Shown piece by piece: positions 1 to 5,101 of a stretch of DNA of 5,101 nt (position 1 is the first letter of the stretch; each line of letters opens with the position of its first letter). The position numbers and the translations under genes were made by a program. Source of the DNA: Candidatus Nanopelagicaceae bacterium (GTDB lineage Bacteria > Actinomycetota > Actinomycetes > Nanopelagicales > Nanopelagicaceae). Below the pieces are notes generated by a model, which ran no database searches, had not been told where the DNA came from, and saw only the letters and a list, made by a program, of their open reading frames with translations. The stretch covers positions 1-5,101 of the forward strand of contig JALRDT010000118.1 in the NCBI GenBank assembly GCA_023262125.1, in the 5' to 3' direction.

Positions 1-563
1 AAGCCATCTAGAGCATAGGCAATCGGCACCTTCTTTCCGATTATTGATTGAAGATGAAGCGGAGCAATGTGATAGTGATAGTCATCAGCTCTACCGCAGT
101 GGCCTCCCCAATCATCGAGCTCACCAGCTAGCAAGGCATCATCACCACGATTATTTAACGCATTAAAGATCGGTACTCCATTTACTGCAATTGCGATTGC
201 GCCACGCAAGAAATGATTTTTCGCGCTTATTGGCGATTTACTAATTACGGGTTTGATAGGTAGAGACCAGGCATTACTTCCTGAATATGGCTGTGGAGTT
301 GGAACTTGCTGTTGCCAACTTACAATTCCAGCCATCATCGGATGGTTAGGCATTCCATCACTTTCAATAAGATAATATTTTGAATTCTTGGTTATTTTTA
401 CACTCTTTGAAAATGCTGCAAAACCCGGCAGAGTAATAGCCGCAGCATCTGCTTCGAGAGCTTCAAAGGAGTTTAAGAAAAGCGCTCCCATTGATATAGC
501 GCTAGCTTTCAGAAATGACCGACGCTCTATTTCGGTTAAATGATGAACTTCATGGTCATGCAT
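1..563 (-). CDS. Tat-exported YHYH-domain protein (partial, C-terminus beyond window edge)
   Basis: An open frame runs from the ATG at 563-561 to the window edge, giving 187 visible residues with the C-terminus missing. Residues 13-19 read ERRSFLK, a twin-arginine motif. A hydrophobic stretch follows (about 20-34), then a plausible AxA cleavage site (ADA, 38-40), so the protein is probably exported folded by the Tat pathway. Near the visible end, a GGHCGR segment (153-158) is followed by DDYHYHIAP (160-168), the signature of the YHYH protein family, whose biochemical function is not established. Its clustered His and Cys suggest metal binding (inference). The start is well determined: no ATG, GTG or TTG lies in frame between it and the upstream in-frame stop at 618-620. 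It begins two bases after the stop of the phosphoesterase gene with no clear Shine-Dalgarno, so translation is probably coupled. The region before the arginines is His-rich (MHDHEVHH). Family assignment is fairly sure; function is unknown. Confidence 0.85.
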   Translation of the reverse strand, partial: MHDHEVHHLTEIERRSFLKASAISMGALFLNSFEALEADAAAITLPGFAAFSKSVKITKNSKYYLIESDGMPNHPMMAGIVSWQQQVPTPQPYSGSNAWSLPIKPVISKSPISAKNHFLRGAIAIAVNGVPIFNALNNRGDDALLAGELDDWGGHCGRADDYHYHIAPLHLQSIIGKKVPIAYALDG

Positions 564-565
564 TA

Positions 566-2038
566 TTAGACCATTCGTGGTTTCACTGAATAAGAATGCG
601 CTACCTGCATATTCTTTCTACTCGTATCTTTTGCTCTTGCAGCTAGGAAATATTCCACTTTCGCTTCATCTGCTCCAACTTGAACGCGAACGTGACCCGA
701 ATTTGGCGCCTTTACTCCTGATTTATAAGCACTTTCATTAAACATTGAGAAAGTGTCGTCAGCTGGATTTGGCATTGATTGATAGATAAGGCCATCTCTT
801 TGTTGAGTTACAAATATGTGATCATGACCTTGGAAGAGAATCGAAACTTTATGTTTAACCATAAGATCATGAATTGGAAGTTCCCAATTTGGTCTTTGCG
901 CTGCAAAAGTAGTAGCTCCTTTAGGATCTTTCCCACCCCATTCATAATTCTCTGAAACTTCAATTGCACCACGACCGGTGCCCATCACGTGGTGCGTAAA
1001 TACGAATATGTATTTAGCTTTTGTAGTCTCAAGAGTTTTCTTAAACCAGGCATATTGCTCATCGCCAATTCCTACTTGCCAGAGATCTGAAACTTTTGAT
1101 GCTCCACCACCGTTTTTCTTATTGTTGGCATTATCTTCAACTGATACTCCTGCAACATTATCAACTGCATATTTTGAATGCCAATATGGATCCAAAGTAA
1201 TGAAGAGTGCATCTCCCCAATGCCAGCTGTAGTAATCTCTTAATTTTCCGATTCCCGGCACATCTAAATTGTCTCCGGTATAAAAAGCATCTGGAGCTGG
1301 TTGTGGATAAAACTTATTTCTGGCATTTCCCGCTAATACTGCTGGATTTGTTAGAGAGCCATCCAAGAGATATTGGGCTGCCTGCTCATGATTTCCGTTG
1401 ACTAAGAAGACGGGGGTAGTCGCACCAATTGTTCCTAACCAATCCCTGTGAGTGCGATAAATCTTTTCAACGTTTTCTTTGTTTGCTTGTCCTTTTGCAA
1501 TTAATGGATCAATACTAAAATCGTCTCCCATTAAAATGTGAAAATCATTGCCTTGTGCTGCAACATTTGCCATTGCCACGTAATAAAGTTCAGAATTAAA
1601 CATCTTCCCTGCTCGTTCAGGGTGAGTATCTCCATGAAGAGAAAAGGCAAAACTCTTTCCGGGCGTACGAGCAGTTTGGAAGTTGTAACTCTTACTAATC
1701 GAATAAGTTGCGGCACCAGAGGCTTTGAATCTGACTCGATAGAAATACTTCTGATTTGGCTTTAGTGATTTCAATTCAAAGACAGTTGGGGTTGCAGCGG
1801 AGAGCTGCAAAATTGCACTCTTCTGGGGAAAAGTTCTTCCTGTGGTTCCATATTCAATATAGCAACTCATTGAATTCGATGTTATTAAATTTAAAGCAAT
1901 CGAATTAGAAGTAGGTCTACCAAGGATTATGTTCAATTCTTGAGCTGCATAAGACTTTGAGCTTGATCCAATAAAGTTTGCTAAAGCTCCATAGATAACT
2001 CCGGCTAGCAGAGATCTGCGTGAAATTTCTATTTGCAT
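566..2038 (-). CDS. Tat-exported calcineurin-like metallophosphoesterase with N-terminal FN3-like domain
   Basis: This complete 490-residue protein starts with a short n-region and SRRSLLAG (residues 6-13), a twin-arginine signal; SYA (29-31) offers a signal-peptidase site. Residues about 33-123 look like the fibronectin-III-like N-terminal domain of purple-acid-phosphatase-type enzymes (YIEYG, then LKPNQKYFYRVRF). The catalytic domain then shows the metallophosphoesterase motifs in order: GDTH (136-139), GDD (171-173), GNHE (215-218), THH (348-350) and GHDH (404-407). The dinuclear metal site therefore looks intact, and a phosphomonoesterase or phosphodiesterase activity outside the membrane is likely; the substrate is unknown. 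It is not a canonical purple acid phosphatase: the first motif is DxH rather than DxG, and the metal-ligand Tyr of GDxxY is absent. About 130 residues separate GNHE from THH. ATG 2038 is the sensible start because the only nearby upstream ATG is out of frame and soon stops. It is followed two bases later by the YHYH gene. Confidence 0.9.
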   Translation of the reverse strand: MQIEISRRSLLAGVIYGALANFIGSSSKSYAAQELNIILGRPTSNSIALNLITSNSMSCYIEYGTTGRTFPQKSAILQLSAATPTVFELKSLKPNQKYFYRVRFKASGAATYSISKSYNFQTARTPGKSFAFSLHGDTHPERAGKMFNSELYYVAMANVAAQGNDFHILMGDDFSIDPLIAKGQANKENVEKIYRTHRDWLGTIGATTPVFLVNGNHEQAAQYLLDGSLTNPAVLAGNARNKFYPQPAPDAFYTGDNLDVPGIGKLRDYYSWHWGDALFITLDPYWHSKYAVDNVAGVSVEDNANNKKNGGGASKVSDLWQVGIGDEQYAWFKKTLETTKAKYIFVFTHHVMGTGRGAIEVSENYEWGGKDPKGATTFAAQRPNWELPIHDLMVKHKVSILFQGHDHIFVTQQRDGLIYQSMPNPADDTFSMFNESAYKSGVKAPNSGHVRVQVGADEAKVEYFLAARAKDTSRKNMQVAHSYSVKPRMV

Positions 2039-2044
2039 GACATC

Positions 2045-2072
2045 AAAATATGCCTTTAATTTGCCATTTCAA
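2045..2072 (-). promoter_or_regulatory. Candidate sigma70-type promoter of the phosphoesterase-YHYH unit, leaderless geometry
   Basis: On the minus strand, TTGAAA (2072-2067, five of six matches to TTGACA) is followed by a 16-base spacer and TATTTT (2050-2045). TATTTT fits the actinobacterial -10 pattern TANNNT. Six bases (2044-2039) separate it from the ATG at 2038, so transcription would start at or next to the A of the start codon, giving a leaderless mRNA. This agrees with the lack of any Shine-Dalgarno there. Leaderless genes are common in actinobacteria; the placement here is inferred from sequence only, and the AT-rich context could produce it by chance. Confidence 0.5.
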
Positions 2073-2076
2073 TGGC
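2063..2076. repeat. 14-base inverted repeat overlapping the candidate -35 element
   Basis: The plus strand reads GCCATT-TC-AATGGC, a perfect pair of 6-base arms around two bases. It spans the candidate -35 hexamer (2067-2072), so it could be an operator for a dimeric regulator. As RNA it could form only a short stem with a tetraloop. No U-run follows on either strand, so it does not look like an intrinsic terminator. Confidence 0.35.
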
Positions 2077-2081
2077 GACTT

Positions 2082-2099
2082 TATGTGAAAGTCATGTGA
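2082..2099 (-). promoter_or_regulatory. Direct-repeat operator candidate, PhoP/RegX3-like (11-bp pitch)
   Basis: The minus strand reads TCACATG, four bases, then TCACATA: two heptamers identical at six of seven positions, repeating every 11 bases. This matches the architecture of the mycobacterial PhoP box (TCACAGC-N4-TCACAGC) and the 11-nt direct-repeat units of streptomycete PHO boxes. The box ends nine bases upstream of the candidate -35 element, a suitable place for an activator. The gene downstream is a phosphoesterase, which fits phosphate control. No regulator gene is in the window, and a third unit in phase (2071-2077) matches only weakly. Confidence 0.4.
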
Positions 2100-2105
2100 G
2101 TGCTG

Positions 2106-2115
2106 GGGCTAGCCC
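2106..2115. repeat. 10-base perfect palindrome at the ribF stop codon
   Basis: GGGCTAGCCC is self-complementary and contains the TAG stop of ribF. It would give at most a three-pair stem with a four-base loop and is not followed by a U-run, so it is not a convincing terminator. It may be chance, or a weak structure at the end of the operon. Confidence 0.25.
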
Positions 2116-3002
2116 TTAGTTAATTCTCTGGCTCGGTCACAATCCTTTTTCATCTGCTCAAGCAGCGGCTCTAACCCATCAAATTTAATGGTTTCGCGAA
2201 GTCGCCAACCAAAAATAAATTTGCACTTTTTATCGTATAGCTCTAAACCGATTTGATCTAATGCGTATGCCTCAATCTGTCGGGCACGAATCCCTTCAAA
2301 AGTTGGATTAGTGCCGATTGAAATTGCAGCTGGCCATTTCTGGTTTTCAACTTCTAACCACCCTGCATAAATTCCATCTGCCGGTATAGTCCAATTGCCA
2401 CTTAAACCTAAATTAGCTGTCGGGTATCCGATTTCGCGGCCACGTTTCTCTCCATGAACCACAATGCCTTCTAAAGTAAATCTATGTCCAAGTAATTCGT
2501 TAGCAAATTTAATGTCACCTTCAAAAATTAAATTGCGAATTCTTGTAGATGAAATTACACCCATGCTCTCTTGCAAATTATGTACTTCTACTTGAAAACC
2601 ATAATTACGTAAATCTTCTGCCCTTCCTGCAGCACCTTTGCCATAAGTAAAGTTAGCACCGACCATTACTGCTTTAGCATCTAAATCATTAATAAGAATT
2701 TTCTGCACAAAATCATCTGGGGACATGGATGCAAACTCTTTATCAAAATCAATTACAACAACGGCATCTGCGCCATATTTCAATAAGAGATTTATGCGAG
2801 CATCTAATGACGTTAAATGAGTCGGAGCCTTATCAGGAGCAAAAAGAGTCGTTGGATGCGGTTCAAATGTCATTGCGACTACCGGATTACCAAATTTCTG
2901 GGCATCAATCAGTAATTGCTGATGGCCAACATGAACTCCATCAAAGTTACCGATAACTACGGTAGAACCTTTGATAGGTGCAGGTTTCCATGAGAGGCGC
3001 AT
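2109..3002 (-). CDS. ribF: Bifunctional riboflavin kinase / FAD synthetase
   Basis: This cytoplasmic enzyme phosphorylates riboflavin to FMN and adenylylates FMN to FAD. The 297-residue protein is near normal length for prokaryotic RibF and has both modules. In the N-terminal FAD synthetase (nucleotidyltransferase) module, GNFDGVHVGH (18-27) is the ATP-binding HxGH-type motif, followed by TFEPHP (45-50), VGANFTYGKGAAG (114-126) and ISSTRIR (150-156). In the C-terminal riboflavin kinase module, GREIGYPTANL (188-198) carries the PTAN motif that binds metal and nucleotide, followed by NPTF (232-235) and the IEAY segment with the likely catalytic Glu244. All key residues are present. It follows truB with a four-base gap and no visible Shine-Dalgarno, so it is probably read from the infB-rbfA-truB-ribF transcript by coupling; truB-ribF adjacency is common in bacteria. 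No FMN riboswitch is seen ahead of it. Its TAG stop lies inside a 10-base palindrome. Confidence 0.97.
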   Translation of the reverse strand: MRLSWKPAPIKGSTVVIGNFDGVHVGHQQLLIDAQKFGNPVVAMTFEPHPTTLFAPDKAPTHLTSLDARINLLLKYGADAVVVIDFDKEFASMSPDDFVQKILINDLDAKAVMVGANFTYGKGAAGRAEDLRNYGFQVEVHNLQESMGVISSTRIRNLIFEGDIKFANELLGHRFTLEGIVVHGEKRGREIGYPTANLGLSGNWTIPADGIYAGWLEVENQKWPAAISIGTNPTFEGIRARQIEAYALDQIGLELYDKKCKFIFGWRLRETIKFDGLEPLLEQMKKDCDRARELTKG

Positions 3003-3006
3003 ATAG

Positions 3007-3804
3007 TTATTTTATAAAGACGGCAAAAGGTTTTGCCATCCCATCCTTATCCTCTAACAGCGCTGCCAAATCGCCTTGTGGAGTTATGGCAGCGACAATT
3101 CCGGAAGATCCGGTTGCTGAAATATTCCGACCAAATTTCATCTCTGCTGCTTCTTGAAGAGTTAATTGGCGAGGGGTAAAAATCTTGGAAGCGACTTCGG
3201 CAACGCTCATCAAATTACCTGCCATGGATAAATCAAAGATGCCTACTTGAGTGCGACGAAGTGAAGTTAAATGACCGCCACAATCTCTGGCAATTGCACG
3301 AATATATGTACCAGCGCTACATTTAACGGAAATATCAACTTCATCGCCACGAATTTGATTTATTTTAATTTCAAAGACTTCTACCTCACGTGCAGGAATA
3401 TCTACTTCTACACCTTCGCGGACTAAATCATATGCTCGTTTACCATCAATTCGAATTGCCGATACTGAAGATGGCTTCTGCATAATTTTTCCAACTTGTT
3501 TTGCAAATGCAGCTGGGATATCAGAAGGAATTTCGGTGGTGGCAATTACTTCGCCCTCTTTATCGTCAGTTGAAGTCAACTGGCCAAGTTTTACAGTTGC
3601 ATCGTAAGCCTTAATTCCAGCCGTTATGTATTGCAGTAATCGAGTTCCATCGCCGATTCCTAAAACCAAAACACCGGTGGCCATTGGATCTAAAGTTCCG
3701 GCATGACCGATTTTTCTAGTATTTAGCTCTTTGCGCATCTTTGCCACGACATCGTGGCTTGTCATTCCACCCTGTTTATCGACAACCAAAAAGCCGTTCG
3801 TCAT
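3007..3804 (-). CDS. truB: tRNA pseudouridine(55) synthase TruB
   Basis: TruB isomerises U55 of the T-loop to pseudouridine in most tRNAs and also acts as a tRNA-folding chaperone. The 265-residue protein shows the family motifs in order: VVDKQGGMTSHDVV (7-20), GHAGTLDPMATGVL (33-46) with catalytic Asp39, LGQLTSTDDKEG (73-84), KPSSVSAIRIDGKRAYDL (110-127), and CSAGTYIRAIARD (162-174). The C-terminus (about 239-265) ends in a short PUA-like strand pattern, as in actinobacterial TruB. It is shorter than typical actinobacterial members. Part of this is a gap directly after ARD: relatives usually have ARDLGxxLGVGGHLT, whereas here ARD is followed by CGGHLT (175-180), a net loss of about six residues. 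The reading frame is intact, so this is not a frameshift. It lies nine bases after rbfA, with no clear Shine-Dalgarno. The assignment is secure; the effect of the short loop is unknown. Confidence 0.97.
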   Translation of the reverse strand: MTNGFLVVDKQGGMTSHDVVAKMRKELNTRKIGHAGTLDPMATGVLVLGIGDGTRLLQYITAGIKAYDATVKLGQLTSTDDKEGEVIATTEIPSDIPAAFAKQVGKIMQKPSSVSAIRIDGKRAYDLVREGVEVDIPAREVEVFEIKINQIRGDEVDISVKCSAGTYIRAIARDCGGHLTSLRRTQVGIFDLSMAGNLMSVAEVASKIFTPRQLTLQEAAEMKFGRNISATGSSGIVAAITPQGDLAALLEDKDGMAKPFAVFIK

Positions 3805-3813
3805 TAATTTTGA

Positions 3814-4218
3814 TTACTTTTTATATGGATCATCAACGACTGGCTTTGCCTTCTCTGCCAGTTGCGCAATCTCATCGTCATGCTTTTTAATCTCAGAAAG
3901 AAGAGATTCCATTTGTTGCGCAGCTTCAGGAAGGGCATCGCTAAAGAATTCTAGAGTTGGAGTAATTCGTGTTTTTAAATCATGCCCAACCGCGCTACGT
4001 AACAGGCCTTTAGCTGATTCGAGCGCTGCTTTTGTTTTTGCTTGTTGATCATGATCGCCGAATACTGTGTAAAAGACAGATGCGTTCTGAAGGTCGCCAG
4101 TTACACGCACATCAGTAATAGTGACAAAACCAAGGCGGGGATCTTTTACCTTGGTCTCAAGTGTCTGTGCCACTACAACTTTTATGCGATCTGCGACCTT
4201 TTCAGAACGTACTGACAT
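3814..4218 (-). CDS. rbfA: 30S ribosome-binding factor A (RbfA)
   Basis: RbfA binds the 30S subunit near the 5' helix of 16S rRNA, assists late 16S maturation and is needed for cold adaptation in E. coli. The 134-residue protein matches the family over its whole length: an N-terminal helix (RSEKVADRIKVVVAQTLE), the strand region DPRLGFVTITDVRVTGDLQ (26-44), and the helix-kink-helix of its KH-like fold with the AxG variant (A69-K70-G71) in place of GxxG, then LKTRITPTLEFF (81-92). The last 25 or so residues are a charged tail, typical of the family and variable. Its ATG overlaps the infB stop by one base (TAATG). A purine-rich run (AAGAGAAAAAG) inside the end of infB ends about eight bases upstream and could serve as a poor Shine-Dalgarno, so translation is probably coupled to infB. 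Confidence 0.96.
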   Translation of the reverse strand: MSVRSEKVADRIKVVVAQTLETKVKDPRLGFVTITDVRVTGDLQNASVFYTVFGDHDQQAKTKAALESAKGLLRSAVGHDLKTRITPTLEFFSDALPEAAQQMESLLSEIKKHDDEIAQLAEKAKPVVDDPYKK

Positions 4219-5101
4219 TATGCGCGCTTTTTCTCTTGCATCTCGAAGACTTGAATAATGTCTCCGGTGGTAAGTTCCTTAAATCCAACACCAATACCGC
4301 ATTCGAAACCTTCACGAACTTCAGTGGCATCTTCTTTAAAGCGCTTTAATGAATCGACAGTTAAGTCTTCAGCTACCACAGTTCCGCCACGCAATACGCG
4401 AGCCTTTGCATTTCGACGGATGATTCCATCTTGTACAAGTGAACCTGCAATTAGACCAGCCTTAGATGACTTGAAGATTTCGCGAACTTCAGCATTTCCA
4501 AGTACCACTTCTTCATACTCAGGCTTGAGCATTCCCTTAAGTGATAGTTCAATCTCTTCGATTGCCTTGTAGATAACTGAGTAGAAACGAACTTCTACGC
4601 CTTCGGCATCTGCATACTGCGCAGTTGCGATTTCTGGCTTAACGTTAAAGCCAATAACGACTGCAGTTGAAGCAGAGGCAAGCGTGATATCTGATTTGGT
4701 AATCGCACCAACGCCGCGGTGAATTACGCGTAGATCAACTTCTGCTCCGACATCAAGCTGCATCAACGCATCTTCCAAAGCTTCTACCGAACCAGATACG
4801 TCGCCCTTGATAATCAAGTTTAGTGTTGAAATCTTGGACTGCTCCATGAAATCTTCCAGCGAAACTTTCTTACGAGCCTTTGCAAGTTGCGCGTTACGTT
4901 CTGCAGCTTGGCGCTTCTCTGCAATCTGACGTGCCGTGCGATCTTCTTCTGCAACGAGGAAGGTATCACCGGCATCTGGTACAGATGTGAAACCAAGAAC
5001 TTGAACCGGACGTGATGGACCTGCAACTTCAACATTCAGACCGAATTCATCTAGCATCGCACGAACGCGACCAAATGAACCACCCGCAACAATTGCATCT
5101 C
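4218..5101 (-). CDS. infB: Translation initiation factor IF-2 (C-terminal part; N-terminus beyond window edge)
   Basis: IF-2 is the GTPase that places fMet-tRNA on the 30S subunit and promotes 50S joining. Only the last 293 residues are visible. The frame stays open past the ATG at 5057-5055 to the edge, reading [14 protein letters not shown] before it, so that ATG is internal. The visible part begins in the beta-barrel domain after the GTPase domain ([15 protein letters not shown]), then a charged linker helix ([18 protein letters not shown]), then IF-2 domain 3 ([16 protein letters not shown], visible residues about 93-108). The fMet-tRNA-binding C-terminal domain follows (from about 200) and includes the conserved ECGIGV (about 266-271). 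The GTPase domain lies outside the window. The C-terminus and motif spellings are of actinobacterial type. It is the first visible gene of the infB-rbfA-truB-ribF operon and overlaps rbfA by one base. Confidence 0.97.
   Translation of the reverse strand, partial: DAIVAGGSFGRVRAMLDEFGLNVEVAGPSRPVQVLGFTSVPDAGDTFLVAEEDRTARQIAEKRQAAERNAQLAKARKKVSLEDFMEQSKISTLNLIIKGDVSGSVEALEDALMQLDVGAEVDLRVIHRGVGAITKSDITLASASTAVVIGFNVKPEIATAQYADAEGVEVRFYSVIYKAIEEIELSLKGMLKPEYEEVVLGNAEVREIFKSSKAGLIAGSLVQDGIIRRNAKARVLRGGTVVAEDLTVDSLKRFKEDATEVREGFECGIGVGFKELTTGDIIQVFEMQEKKRA

Noticed and set aside
978..1765. Plus-strand open frames of 84, 64 and 75 codons, and a 61-codon minus-strand frame (1531-1716), inside the phosphoesterase gene
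   Set aside because: They lie within a well-supported gene with intact motifs, resemble no known protein, and have no start context of their own.
2082..2099. CRP-type site (TGTGA...TCACA)
   Set aside because: The two TCACAT units are in the same orientation, not inverted, so they do not form the CRP palindrome.
2106..2115. GGGCTAGCCC as an intrinsic terminator after ribF
   Set aside because: The stem is only three pairs and no U-run follows, so it is recorded only as a palindrome.
2729..2956. Plus-strand 75-codon frame antisense to ribF
   Set aside because: It is antisense to the conserved FAD synthetase module and has no recognisable domain or promoter.
3731..4572. Plus-strand frames of 105, 62 and 104 codons opposite truB, rbfA and infB
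   Set aside because: They are low-complexity Ser/Ala/Cys-rich translations typical of the reverse strand of conserved genes.
4820..5035. 71-codon minus-strand frame in infB
   Set aside because: It is a shifted frame of IF-2; the correct frame matches the family without a break.
5055..5057. ATG as the true start of the IF-2 gene
   Set aside because: The frame continues upstream to the window edge with typical IF-2 sequence, so this Met is internal.

Overview
All genes in this window lie on the minus strand, so it is read from high to low coordinates. The first block is the translation/cofactor operon infB (partial) - rbfA - truB - ribF, tightly packed between 5101 and 2109. This gene order, the actinobacterial style of the IF-2 C-terminus and the TruB motifs point to an actinobacterium. 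Base composition is clearly AT-leaning for that phylum (by eye in the low-to-mid 40s % GC, not counted), intergenic spacing is very small and Shine-Dalgarno sequences are scarce. That suggests a streamlined aquatic lineage such as the freshwater acI/Nanopelagicales group. The phylum is well supported; the finer placement is inference.

Layout in the direction of transcription: infB C-terminal 293 codons (5101-4218) overlaps rbfA (4218-3814) by one base (TAATG). Nine bases separate rbfA from truB (3804-3007), and four separate truB from ribF (3002-2109). IF-2 recruits initiator tRNA, RbfA matures the 30S subunit, TruB makes tRNA psi55, and RibF makes FMN and FAD. A 70-base intergenic stretch (2039-2108) follows, the only real non-coding space in the window. 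It holds an 11-bp-pitch direct repeat that resembles actinobacterial PhoP/RegX3-type boxes, a 14-base inverted repeat, and a -35/-10 pair placed so that the transcript would begin at the next start codon (leaderless).

That promoter would drive a second, two-gene unit. The first gene is a Tat-exported calcineurin-like metallophosphoesterase with an N-terminal FN3-like domain (2038-566). Two bases later comes a Tat-exported YHYH-domain protein (563 to beyond position 1, truncated by the window edge). Both proteins appear to be folded before export, and the phosphatase has a complete set of metal-ligand motifs. A phosphate- or metal-related extracytoplasmic role is plausible, but the role of the YHYH protein is unknown.

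The points most worth a second look are the direct-repeat box plus leaderless promoter in front of a phosphatase, the phosphatase/YHYH Tat pair, and a compact TruB that lacks about six residues just after its conserved GTYIR...ARD motif. There are no RNA genes, mobile elements or CRISPR arrays that I can see.
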